From Cocos nucifera (lineage: Eukaryota > Streptophyta > Magnoliopsida > Arecales > Arecaceae): a stretch of DNA of 64,000 nt. Made by a program: the position numbers and the translations under genes. The stretch spans positions 248,501 to 312,500 of the forward strand of contig QRFJ01001013.1 in assembly GCA_006176705.1 (NCBI GenBank), given 5' to 3'. The notes under the pieces are model-generated. The model searched no databases, had not been told where the DNA came from, and saw nothing but the letters and a program-made list of their open reading frames with translations. How positions within the stretch are numbered: position 1 is the first letter of the stretch; the number at the start of each line of letters is the position of its first letter. Shown here one piece after another: positions 23,086 through 34,377 of this stretch.

Positions 23086-24600
23086 AAAAAAGAGAGAGTT
23101 TATCTTGGTAGTGCTGATCCATAGATTGAAAATCGATGAATAATTAGATGTGATCTAAATAGATTAATGATTTATTATTTTGATTTTAAATCTAAAAATG
23201 AAATAGATGTGAGATCTATTTTAGATTTATTTAGATTAGTTCTAAATAATATTGGGGACGCACATAACTGATTTATAAGAATTGTCCTGCTGTAAGGTTT
23301 ATTCCTTATAGTGAAAAGTTATCCTAGTATGTGTGATCTAGTTAAAATTTAATATTCATAAATATATTAGATAAGACTAAATAATTTATGATTTAACTTT
23401 TAGATTTTAAAATCTAATATTAAATAATTTAATGATACTAATTTTGATTATTGAGATAAGATCTGAATAAATATGTATCAAATGTTTTTGATCATTTCTT
23501 TTATAACATAGCTGATATTTACTTTAATTTAAGTTAGTTCTAAATGTGTGACAAATACTATTTTGTAAAATATAAAATTATGAACTTTACTTTCTAATAA
23601 AATCACTAATATCAAAATACCTTAGGACATGAATCTAAATATTGAAATAAATCAGATCTAAAATTATAAATTAAATATAATTTAATATAAATTATTTACA
23701 TATTGAAAATTTTAAATCTAAAATAGAAAACTAAGTTTTAAGCTTTTCAAACCCACAACCGCATAAGCCTGAACTTAATTAAGAATAAGTAAATTGTCTA
23801 GGAATCTAGATTTGTGATTTTGAAAGATCCTAAGATAATTTCATAAAACATGGATTAAAGAATAAGGTTTGCTATGATTAATCAATTAAACTGATAGACC
23901 TAGTGGTTAGATAAATATGACAAAGTTAGGAATTGAATCAAATTAATTACTAGTAATTTAGAATATAGGTTAGTTTTTTTTAAAATTAATTCAAATAGTT
24001 GTAGTTGATGCAAAGTTATACATTAATAACGGACCTAATCATGGCTCAGTGTTGACAAGTCTTTAATAGTAGACAAATCAAAACTTGTAAATCAATTTGT
24101 AATCAAGTAAATTGGCATTCCTCAGATCTGAGGATTTATTGGCAGCTGCTTATCAAACCATTTCGTAATGTACTAAGGCTAGCTTGGTAATACTAAGTCC
24201 TCCCATGATTTCACTTACCTTGGTCCAAAGGTAATTAGCTATCTGATTAGGTTTGCTCATTAACTTCGTGCATAACCCATATCAATATAGTAAAATTCAG
24301 TGAGATTGATTTATTTAGTAAGAACTAATTTTAGGACCCCATGGACCATAATTAATCCTAAGTCCTCATCAATGTACTTATAAGTCGTGAAGGATTTGAC
24401 TTGGGAAGTCATTGAAAGCAATTTGTCCAGGTCTTCTCGTTATCCTTAAATCACAATATTTAAATCTTCTAAAATGATAGCATTTCTTAAAAATGATACA
24501 AAATTATGGGAATTAACTGAGTCATAGCCCCTTCCATAAGTGGATGATAATGAGTCCATTAACTCAATAATTTAGGAAGGGCCGAGAGACTGGTGCTTAT
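23086..24600. other. Unassigned AT-rich sequence
   Basis: About 1.5 kb of AT-rich DNA without readable coding, tandem repeats or matches to other parts of the window that I could see. It may be an LTR or internal part of an element whose partner is lost in the gap. Its right end meets an LTR start at 24601. Confidence 0.5.
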
Positions 24601-24927
24601 TGTAGATTGGTGTGGTGCTCCCTAAGCCTAGAGACCATATGGAGGAGCCAGAGTGTGGCTTTTTAAAAAGATAACGATGGTGGGTCCCTAGACTATAATA
24701 GAATTGTCTTAGGGTGAAGCGTGTAGCGCCTTTGCACAAACTCAAGATTTTAGGTGTGAGGATCTTGAGGGGGGCTTGTAGTCCTTTCGAAACTTGGACA
24801 GTAAGGTGGAGTCAAAAGATCAAATCCAGGGAGAAGAATTGTCATAGAATAAGGGGTTTGACATATAGGCGACTGGCTCGATACGTATTAAGTCACTCAA
24901 TTGAACTAAGCCACTCAGAGTCAGTCG
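24601..24927 (+). repeat. Copia X-related LTR fragment
   Basis: It starts TGTAGATTGGTGTGGTGCTCCC, like the X LTR start (TGTAAGGATTTGTGGTGCTCCC), and carries the GGATCTTGAGGGG block found near 19014. It stops at 24927 where the Copia B 5' LTR begins. Confidence 0.6.
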
Positions 24928-25645
24928 TGAAAAAGGCAAGTGGGTGCTTCCAAGTCTTGAGAGATTCGTGAAGTAGTCAACGGTGTCGCTCTCTGTCTGA
25001 AGCTGTGGAATTGGCGGAGAATGTATCACAAAGATAAAGAGCTGGCATACAGTCGAGCTTGCTCGGATCTGCAGTCGAGACCAGTTTGGCTACATCCGAG
25101 TTGGTTGTCCACAAGCAGACAAATAGACATGGTCAGAAAGATGCAAATTGAGCCCAGCTTGGCTTCTATAACCAAGCCAGCTCGATGTGGTGAACAGATT
25201 GGATGCATTTTTCTATCTGTCATTAGATATCAGATCCAAGTTCTTAAAGGCCTTATGAAAGAGGTCTTAAATAGTGGCCTAATCATATATGGACTAGTCT
25301 TTAATCCAAGTGATGAAAGCATGCAAGAATAATGGGTTGCCATGGCTTGGATAGTGTTTTCCAATGTATGGGGTTAGCCGAGGGGGAGATTTTTTATGCT
25401 GATCATATGCTTAAGGAATGTCTATATAATATACCTTGTATTGTATATTACGAAGAAGAGAATGAATTGAAATCCCTTTTCTTCCTGAAAAATCTTAGCT
25501 TTCTCTCTTTCTCACTCTACCCGTCATCGTCAACTTCTTATCATCGTGTATCTTATATCATTAGTCTATGCAACATCTCCACTCTTGCCTTTCTTAGAGT
25601 GGTTAGATTAGGTACAGTATTTTAAGATCTAGAATAATTGCTATA
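24928..25645 (+). repeat. Copia B 5' LTR
   Basis: It starts TGAAAAAGGCAAGTGGGTGCT, paired with TGAAAGGATAAGTGTAGTGCT at 29862. The shared block GATAAAGA(A)GCTGGCA(T/C)ACAGTCG near 25031 and 29959 confirms the pair. A TATATAAT near 25423 is the likely core promoter. About 718 bp; the 3' end is set by the primer site. Confidence 0.8.
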
Positions 25646-25650
25646 ATAAG

Positions 25651-25662
25651 TGATATCAGGTT
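25651..25662 (+). other. Primer binding site of Copia B (decayed)
   Basis: TGATATCAGG resembles TGGTATCAGAGC, the initiator tRNA-Met site usual in plant Copia elements, with changes. Confidence 0.55.
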
Positions 25663-25678
25663 GCTGGAGAAGGTGAAG

Positions 25679-26372
25679 ATGGCCCTAAAAGTGAAGATCT
25701 TCAGTGCTGTGTGAATTCAGGCGAGGTTCATCAAGGTATTTCTCTTACGGCTCATATTCTATTCTATGTCTCCATTTTTTTCCTGTGGATGTATCATTTA
25801 GTCATGAGGTGGAAATGTTATACAGCACCATGAAAAGTTGTTTCGAAAGTTGATGAAAATAAAAAAAAATTTCAATGTGGAAGTTCTATGCAGAAATACT
25901 TTCTGTTCAAGCTATTGGACAACATGTTGGAGAGAAGATGCGGGGTTCAAACGTCAATGATTCTCTGAAAAGTAAGCCTCTCTGTGAAGAGGATGCTTGT
26001 TGATGAGCATTCTTCATTTTAGGGAGGACCCAAAAGCTTTGTGTCGACATGCACATGTATATGTGTAGATATATGCAATAAGTTGATGTTGAAGAAAGAC
26101 TACATGCCCTTTGGATGCAGCGAAAAGTGGAATGTCTTAGCATATCCAAAATTTAATCAATGTGCAATGAGTGTGTTGAATATTTGTGAAGATGGAGGGA
26201 AGAAGAATAATATTCATTGCTTCTGTAATGCTCGTTGCCCTTGTCCTATGATCCATTGGAGATGATGCTGCTTTATGGTAAGGAGACCCTAGAGTATGAA
26301 GACATGGTCTCGGTATTGTGAACCAACGAACAACAGGAGAAGTTGACCAAGAAAGGTGTTCCCTAGGAGGGC
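25679..26372 (+). pseudogene. Copia B gag region, heavily degraded
   Basis: The first ATG after the primer site opens a short readable piece (MALKVKIF), followed by stops in all frames and only scattered helical fragments. Position between the primer site and the zinc-knuckle region implies gag. No gag core motif could be read with confidence, so rearrangement or foreign sequence here is possible. Confidence 0.4.
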
Positions 26373-29300
26373 TTGACCATGGATGAGAGACCTGGAAGAT
26401 CAAAGGAGAGAGGCAAGTCAAGGGGACGATCAAAGTCCCAGAAGAGCAAGGACAGGAAGGAAGCCAGAGGCTATAAGTGCAACAAGATTGGATACTTCAG
26501 GCGTGATTGCCCACAATGGAAAAACGAGAAGGAAGAAAAGAGTGGATCTGATATGCTAAGTATAGTGGCTGATAGTGAGGTGGAGGATGACCTCTTGGTT
26601 ATATCAGATGGTCATAGAAGATACACAGATGTATGGACCTTAGATTCAGCCTGTTTGCATCACTACACCCCAAACCAGTCATGGTTTGTCTCATACACCA
26701 AGATTGATAAGGGAAGTGTGACACTTGAAGATGATCAACCATATAGAGTCACTGATATTGGAAGCATCTGGATAAGGATGTTTGATGGGATGGTGTGGAC
26801 TCTCACTAATATGAAGCATGTCCCAGATTTGAAGAAAAATCTCATGTCATTGGGCTATCTGGAGTAGAGCGGCTACAGCTTCAGTAGTCATGCCAGAAGT
26901 GGAGTTCTCAATATCTCCAAAGGTGCTATGGTGGTGATGAGGGGTAGGAGGATGGAGAACAATCTCTATAAGTTGGTTGGATCTATGGTGATTGGAAAAT
27001 CTGATGCAGCAATAGCAGCACAGGATTAGTAGGGGCCTTATCGATTGTGGCACTACCGCCTAGGCCATATGGGTGACCGTGGGATGAAGGAGCTGAGCAA
27101 ACAAAGTCTGGTTTCAAATCTAGATGGAGGTGTTACAAAGGTATGTGAGCCATACTAGATGGATAAATAAAGGAGAGTACAGTTTGCCATCAGTTCAGCC
27201 CATAGTGCAGCCCCACTGGAATTGGTTCATACTAATATGTGGGGGCTAGCTCCGTTTCTAGCCAGAAATGGAGCGAGATACTTCTTAACCTTTATAGATG
27301 ATTTCTCAAGAAAGGTATGGGTCTACTTCATAAAGGAGAAATCAAAAGTTTTCACCAGGTTTAAGGTGTGAAAAGCTGAGGTGGAGAAGATAGGTTAGAA
27401 CTTGAAGTATCTACGGTCAGACAATGGTAAAGAATACACCAGCAAAGAGTTTCAAGGCTTTTATCAGAAGTGTAGTATCAAAAAGCAATTCTCAATAAAA
27501 GAAACTCCTCAACAAAATGGAGTGGCTGAAAAGATTAATAGAATCCTTTTGGAAAAGGCACAGTGGATAAGGCTACAAGCAGGGCTTCCGAAGGCATTCT
27601 GAATTGATATAGTGGATGCAGCCTATTATCTGGTGAATCGATTGCCTCATATAAAGTTAGATAGTGGTATTCTAGAGGAGAGATGGTCTAAAAGGAATAT
27701 TGGGCTGAGCCATCTAAGGATTTTTGGGTGCACGGCTTTTGTGCACATCAGTGCTAGTGAGCGGAGCAAGTTGGATGCTAGATCATGAAAGATGGTATTC
27801 TTGGGATATCCACAAGGAGTTAAGGGATGCTGGCTATGGGATCCTTTCAAAAAGAAGGTTGTCATCAGTAGAGATGTCACCTTTGATGAAAATTTAGTTC
27901 TCCAAAGGTGAGATGGCATGAAGGAGCAGCAGATGCAGTAGGAGGTCTAGTAGAGCAGCGTTGGACAGTTAACATCTTACTCTATTTTTTCACTTGTAGA
28001 TGCATCAGAAGGACTTGGTATTCAAGTAGAGCACTCACTGGGAGTGTCTCCATAGGTGGAGAGAGCTCGGATAGATAATGGAAGCTAGGAGGCCCAGCAG
28101 GAGTAAGCTGGACCTAAGATGGATATCGAGGTTGCACTACACAAGTCCAAAAGAAAAATCAGGCAATCGAAATGATACGGCTTCAAAGATACACTATCAT
28201 ATGCCCTGGTGATAGTAAACAGGGACCCATACACCTATGAGGAGGTTATGGATAGCAAGGATAGAGAGAGTTGGGTCCAAGCAATGTCCGAGGAGATGCA
28301 GGCTCTCCATAAGAATGAGACGTGGTGTTTGGTGCAGTTGCCACGAGGAAAGAAATCCATTGGTTGTAAATGGATTTACCAATGCAAAGAGATGCCTCCA
28401 AAGCAAGAAGGTGTCAGGTATAAGGCATGATTAGTGACCAAGGGATATTCTCAGAAGAAAGGCATCGATTTTAGTGAAGTATTTTCTTCTATCGTCAGGC
28501 CTACTTTCATCAAAATGTTGCTGAGCATTATGCCAGCTCAGGACTTGGAGCTAGAGTAGATGGATGTCAAGATGGCATTCCTCCATGGGCATTTGGAGGA
28601 GAGCATTTATATGGAGCAGCCACTAGGGTTCCAGGAGCCAAGAGCAAAAGGAAAGATCTGTTTGCTGCAGAAATCATTGTATGGACTGAAGCAATCGCCA
28701 AGGCAATGGTACAAGCAATTTGACTCATATGTGAGGAGCATTGGGCTTTCCAAGGGCGAGTATGACTCTTGTGTGTATGTTAAATATTTGGAGGATGAGT
28801 CTAGGGTGTTTCTACTCTTGTACGTGGATGACATGCTTATAGCATGCAAGAGTAGGAAGGTTGTGTAGGAACTAAAGGCAGCCTTGTCTTGGGAGTTTGA
28901 GATGAAGGATTTGGGGCCTACAAGGAAGATCTTAGGCATGAAAATCATTAGAGATCGAGCCAAAAGGATGTTGCATTTATCTCAGAAAGGCTACTTAAAA
29001 AGGTCTTGGAGAGATTTGGGATGAAGGAAGCAAAACCAGTGGAGTTGCTACTTGCTGGACACTTCAGACTCTTAAAGATGATGTCACCACAGACTGAGGT
29101 GGCGGCTCAGGAGATGGAGAGAACACTATATGCCTCTAGTGTAGGAAGCTTAATGTATGCCATGGTGTATTGCAAACCAAATATCACCCATAAAGTGAGC
29201 CAGGTCAGTAGGTTTATGGCACAGCCTAGTTAAGGAGCACTGGCGAGCACTGAAGTGGATCTTTAGGTACTTGGTGGGTACTATTGGAGTTGGCATCTGC

Positions 29301-29864
29301 TATGGACAGTAAAATGGAGCTGAGAAACTCTCCGACGTATCCAAGGAAGCTCGAAGGTAGATAAATGGGTTTGTGGATGCAAATTTTGGTGGAGACATGG
29401 ACACTCAATGGTCAACGATAGGCTTTATGTTTAGCCAATTTGGAGGTCCAGTCTCATGACGATCATGCTTGCAATCCATCACGGCCTTATCTACAACTAA
29501 GGTAGAATATATAGGTGTTATGGAGGTAGCAAAGGAGGCTCTATGGTTGAATGGATTGGCGTTGGAGATGGGTCTCATGCAGGAGGCTGTCAGGATGCAC
29601 TATGATAGCTAGAGTGCACTATTACTTGCTCAGAACTCTGTCTACCATGCAAGAACGAAACACATCGATATCAGATACCACCGAATCAGAGAGCTTGTGG
29701 AAGAAGGTGAAGTAAAGCTGGTGAAAGTCCACACCAAAGAGAATCCAATGGATGCACTAATAAAAGTTCTTCCTCGGGATAGCTTTCATAAATTTATGAA
29801 ATCGATGTGTCTGATGGACAGGATAGACTTGCCTCAAGCCTTGGGGCACCAAGGTGGAGATTGA
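26373..29864 (+). pseudogene. Copia B pol (knuckle, PR, INT, RT, RNase H), broken
   Basis: Domains are in Copia order. The knuckle at about 26472-26514 reads YKCNKIGYFRRDC; the first Cys and the His are lost. The protease active site is DSAC (26644) where DSGC/DTGC is expected. The integrase shows HMGDRGMKELS near 27070, a first catalytic Asp in FIDDFSRKVWVYF (27290), LRSDNGKEY (27412) and QNGVAEKINR (27515), so its D-D-E residues remain. RT shows QMDVK-like MDVKMAFLHGHLEESIYMEQ (28560), GLKQSPRQWY and YVDDM (28821). A frameshift near 29000 precedes GSLMYAMVY, and RNase H ends KHIDIRYHRIREL. The TGA stop at 29862-29864 forms the first bases of the 3' LTR. More than a dozen stops. Confidence 0.85.
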
Positions 29865-30033
29865 AAGGATAAGTGTAGTGCTCCCAAGTCTTAGGAGATC
29901 ATGAAGGAGTCAAGGTGCTGGCTTCTAAAGGCTAAGATTGGTCGAAGATGTATCAGCAAAGATAAAGAAGCTGGCACACAGTCGGGTTGGCTCGAATATG
30001 CAGTCGAGCTGGCTTGGCTTTTGATCGAGCCAG
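29862..30033 (+). repeat. Copia B 3' LTR, first 172 bp
   Basis: It follows the polypurine tract and matches 24928-25110. It ends abruptly at GATCGAGCCAG, where TR-GAG 2 starts. Confidence 0.8.
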
Positions 30034-31910
30034 TGATAATTGGTAAAAATATACTAATAAAAATATTAAATTATAAAATAAATTAATCTATTTTTTTATA
30101 AATTGATACTTTTATTAATTTTATGCAGGAAAGAATGCCACCAATGTGAAGATCTTATTTTTCTAATTCAGATGAAACAAATTTCAACAAAACGGACTTC
30201 AAACGAGCCCAAAATTGAATTTCAAAAAAAAAAATAAAAAAAAACCTGGTTCGGTTCAAATCGGTTCAGAAAATCGGCTCAGCGGTTCGATTCGATTCAA
30301 TCGCAATAGTAGACTGACCCATCGATGCAACGCTGACATCAGGATGACATTAGCATTTTTCGTGGCGCACGGTGGACCATTTGGAGGGTATTTTGGGCAT
30401 TTCACATCAGGAAAAGCACTCCGATTGGCTGAAGAACACGGTGGTCCATGCAACACCGAGCTCGCACATGGTCCATGGAGGGCAATTTAGGAATTTTGTT
30501 TGATCCAACGAGCGTCTTTCACTGAAATTCGATCGGACGGGTGAAAAGAAGGCGCTGATGGACAGCATCCGCAGCTCCCGATTGAGATCCAACGGCTGAG
30601 ATTCATCCTGACGGTAAACTAAAGATCAGAAGGCCTCTTTCTATGCGATTGGATGGCCCAAATTCAATCTAACGGTTGATCCAACGGCTGGCATGAAATC
30701 TGACTTGATTTGGGTTATTTTAAGGGGTTTTTAAGTGGATTTTGGACCGTTTGATCAACATCTAACAGGCAGAATTACCCAGATCTTAATTTGAGTTGTT
30801 TTGGGAGTCTTAAACCTAATTTTTGATGGATTTTGGGGAGAAATCAAACTCTTTATCTAGAAAAATCTGTTGTTGTCGTGAAAAAAAATCGGAGAGAGAG
30901 AGATAGAGAGAAAGAGAGAGAGACAGAGAGAAAGAGAAAAAGGGAGAGAATTAGAGAAATAAAGAAAAACAAAAAGAAAAAGAGAGGAGAGAGATAGAAA
31001 GAGAAGAGTGATTTGTGAGAGAAAGAAAAGGATTTTTCTTCGACAATCAAGATATCGATCAAGGAGCCTCTTCTTCTTCGCCAAGTTCTCCACACCAAGA
31101 GCAACGAATAATCAATTTCAGCAATCAAACAGTCTAATTTCTCTATGCTTTTTATTTTATTTACTAGTTTTGAATTTGTTATCATAAACTAAATTTTATT
31201 TTACTAAGGCTAAGGTGTAGCCACTCTTTTGATGCATTATTCAGTGTGATTATTTTTAAATTTTATTCATGAGGAGTATATAAATCTGATCTTAATGCTT
31301 TTAGATTACTGGCCATCTTCTAATTGATCTGATGAACATAGATGTTACGGACCAAGTACATCTATGTTAATGCTTCTTGATTATATACCTTGTATTATGA
31401 ATCAAATTAGAATTCATATGCATGCAAAAATTTTAGTGCGCTTTGGACGCAGCGTATTTTAATTAGAGGGTTTCACAAAACCTAATGCATTAATATTTAT
31501 TTAAATTACACCTGGACCAAAGGATAATTAATAAATATTAATAGTTTTGCTATGCCTGGACCAAAGGATAGTGAATAAATTAGGAGACTCCACCGTCACA
31601 TGAAATAAAATTAATCTAAAAATCTGAATATTGTATTGACTGAGTTGGTGAACCGATTGCCTTAGTAATCCATTGCTCTTGAATTTAAAACCCTAATAAT
31701 TTACACTCTCTCTATTTAATTAAAAACTTTTAATTATTTTTTTTTTATTTTCTTTAATTTCTTATTCTCATAAATCGATCTTCTAAATAAAGCATAGGAA
31801 AGAGCTTTTCAGTACTTATTTTTCAATCCTCTAGGGACGATACTCTACTCATTCACTTTATTACTTGATCGACTGGTGCACTTGCCATAGCTATAAATTA
31901 GCACGCATCA
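30034..31910 (+). repeat. TR-GAG 2 5' LTR
   Basis: It starts TGATAATTGGTAAAAATATAC and ends TTAGCACGCATCA. On the opposite strand it corresponds to 9305-11161 and 14758-16620 over its full length, including the CATCTATGTT and CTCCACCGTCA blocks. It has a purine-rich GA stretch at 30893-31018. Confidence 0.9.
30893..31018 (+). repeat. GA-rich simple sequence in the LTR
   Basis: About 125 bp dominated by GAGAGA/AGAAA units. The equivalent place in TR-GAG 1 (reverse complement of about 10200-10320) is shorter and less regular, so the tract has expanded here. Reading frames across it are artefacts. Confidence 0.8.
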
Positions 31911-31916
31911 AGTTTT

Positions 31917-31933
31917 TGGCACCGTTGCCGGGG
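31917..31933 (+). other. tRNA-Asp-type primer binding site
   Basis: TGGCACCGTTGCCGGGG starts 6 bases after the LTR end. It complements the 3' end of plant tRNA-Asp (...CCCCGGCAACGGCGCCA) at 16 of 17 positions. This primer is characteristic of Athila-type elements. Confidence 0.8.
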
Positions 31934-32026
31934 ATTGTGTCTAAAATAATATTAAAATTTTGATCCTAGCTTTACTTTAGAAATTTATTTTTAATTTTTA
32001 TTATTAAAAAAAAAAAATTTTAGTGC

Positions 32027-34377
32027 ATGACACGTACTGGACATAGTAACTTACTACCTTTAGATCCAGAAATTGAAAGGACCATTAGAAGACTACAACA
32101 AGAGAGAAACATGGCAGCTGAAGATCCTAACGACATCAATCTAGGATTGGATATGGCGACTGAAGGACAGCATGAAGCTATTCGACCAGTACATCATCCA
32201 TTAAATGATTACATCACACCATCTGTAGCCGATGCAGCTTCGAGCATCAGGAGACCGCCTGTACGAGCAAACAACTTCGAAATAAAATCGACGATGATCC
32301 AGATGATTCAATCAACTGTCCAATTCAGTGGACACGTGCATGATGATCCGAATGCCCATATTTCTAATTTTCTTGAACTTTGTGATACTTTTAAAATTAA
32401 TGGGGTGTCGGATGATGCTATTAGATTAAGGTTATTTCCTTTCTCTTTATGGGATAAAGCTAAAAATTGGCTTCATTCTCTTCCTGCAGGTTCTATCACA
32501 ACTTGGGATGTCCTAGCCCAAAAATTCTTAGCCAAGTACTTTCCACCTTCCAAAGACTGCTAAGATGCGCAACGATATCACTTCTTTTATGCAGATGGAC
32601 ATGGAGACACTATATGAGGCTTGGGAGCATTTCAAGGAACTGCTGAGGAGATGTCCACATCATCAACTACCCGTATGGCTTCAGGTACAAACTTTCTATA
32701 ATGGTTTATCTCCTACTAATCGATCTATGATTGATGCAGCAGCAGGAGGAACCATTAATCAAAAAATGGAGGAAGAAGCCTTCGATCTGATCGATGAGAT
32801 GGCATCAAATAGCTATCAATGGCAGACAGAGCGCATGATGCCAAAAAGACTAGCAGCTGTGCAGGGAGTAGATTGCGTGCCAACCTTTACTAGCTGAAAT
32901 TGCAGCCCTTAGAGCCGAAGTCAACAACTTAAAGGGAACAGCTATGCATGTTCAGAGCATTACTTGTGACCTGTGTGGAGGAGGACACGATACGAGCAAT
33001 TGCCAGACAGGTAATCCTTTTGCTAAAACAACTGATACAGCTAATTATATTGGTAATTTTTTCAGGCCGCAACAAAACAATTCCTACTCCAACACATACA
33101 ATCAAGGGTGGAGGCAGCACCCAAATTTCTCATGGAGCAATCAAAATGCAGCACAACAGCCACCCCCGGGATTCCAAGTACCTGAAAAGAAGTCCAACAT
33201 GGAAGAGCTGATGGTCAAATTTATGCAAAACCAAGAAGCAACTATAAAAAATTTGGAAGCCAAACTTAGGCAGGACCAAACAGCAGCAATTCGAAACTTG
33301 GAGATGCAAATAGGTCAAATGGCTAAGATAATCTCCGAGAGACCTCAAGGATCCTTGCCAAGCAATACGGAGACAAATCCAAGGGAGCAAGTCAATGCTA
33401 TCACCCTAAGAAGTGGTACAAAGCTGGAGGAGCCACATCAGAAGAAAGAGACTGAAGAGCCAACTACAAATAAGGAACCATCAACTCAAATTCGTCAGTC
33501 ACCAAAACAACCAGCAGATGGATGGTCTCCAGGTATACGGTTTGCTGATCCAAATGTGAAGCCCTACGTGCCGCCACTACCATTCCCAGAGAGACAAATA
33601 CAGCATCCAGATAAGAAATTTTCTAACTTTTTCAAAATTTTAAAGAATTTACATATTAATATTCCTTTTGTAGATGCTATTACTCAAATGCCCAGGTATG
33701 CCAAGTTTCTCAAAGAAATCTTAACAAATAAGAAAAAGCTGAAGGAGCATGAGAGAATAAATTTGAATGAAGAATGCTCAGCAATACTTCAAAATAAATT
33801 ACCACAGAAGCTAAAAGATCCAGGGAGTTTTACTATCCCCTGCATTATTGGTGATTGTAGTTTTGATAAAGTTTTATGTGATTTAGGAGCAAGCATTAAT
33901 CTCATGCCTTTTTCTATTTTCAGGAAGCTGGGTCTAGGAGAACCAAAGCCTACCACTATTACTCTTCAATTAGCCGATAGATCCATTAAATATCCAAGAG
34001 GTATAGTGGAGGATGTCTTGGTAAAGGTAAACAAGTTTATTTTTCCTATTGATTTTATTGTTCTTGATATGGAAGAAGATTATGATGTACCCCTTATTTT
34101 AGGGAGACCCTTTTTAGCTACTGGAGGAGCTTTAATAGATGTTCAACAAGAAAAATTAATTCTTAGAGTCCAAGATGAACAAGTTACTTTTAATGTTTTC
34201 AAAGATACTAAACATCCTGATGATAATCAAACTTATTTTCTAATTGATATTATTGACAATCCATTATATGAGAATTCTGTAGAAAATAGGTTTGAGACTA
34301 TAAAAGCGAGCAATGTCAAATTGAAAGAGGACTCGATCAAACATGAAAGTATTCCAATTGAAGTGGCACCAGATTGA
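32027..34377 (+). pseudogene. TR-GAG 2 gag-protease, nearly intact
   Basis: One long polyprotein of about 780 residues with no stop codon of its own, interrupted only by two single-base insertions: an extra A in PPSK near 32555 and an extra T in VPT near 32885. The gag domain (about 32290-32850) has FSGHVHDDPNAHISNFLE and YNGLSPTNRSMIDAAAGG. The zinc knuckle CDLCGGGHDTSNC lies at 32968-33006 with Cys-x2-Cys-x3-His-x4-Cys spacing, one residue shorter than the usual gag knuckle. A Gln-rich linker follows, then a retropepsin with CDLGASINLMPFSIF at about 33877 and LILGRPFLATGGALID at about 34090. The start ATGACACGTACTGG is shared with TR-GAG 1. It stops at IEVAPD-TGA with no RT after it. Confidence 0.9.

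Larger units (their letters stand above)
24928..30033 (+). mobile_element. Copia B element, 3' LTR interrupted
   Basis: 5' LTR (24928-25645), tRNA-Met-like primer site, degraded gag, a pol region with protease, integrase, RT and RNase H, a polypurine tract (AAGGTGGAGA) and the first 172 bp of the 3' LTR. TR-GAG 2 then begins at 30034 inside the 3' LTR. The rest of that LTR is not found in the window. LTR sequence resembles Copia X, so the two are sister families. Confidence 0.85.

Noticed and set aside
30853..31185. Ser/Leu/Phe-rich membrane-like proteins on the minus strand
   Set aside because: They are translations of the GA-rich simple repeat in the LTR.
32944..34377. A host aspartic protease gene
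   Set aside because: It continues gag with a zinc knuckle and lies between an LTR, a primer site and a family-specific 3' region; it is gag-protease.
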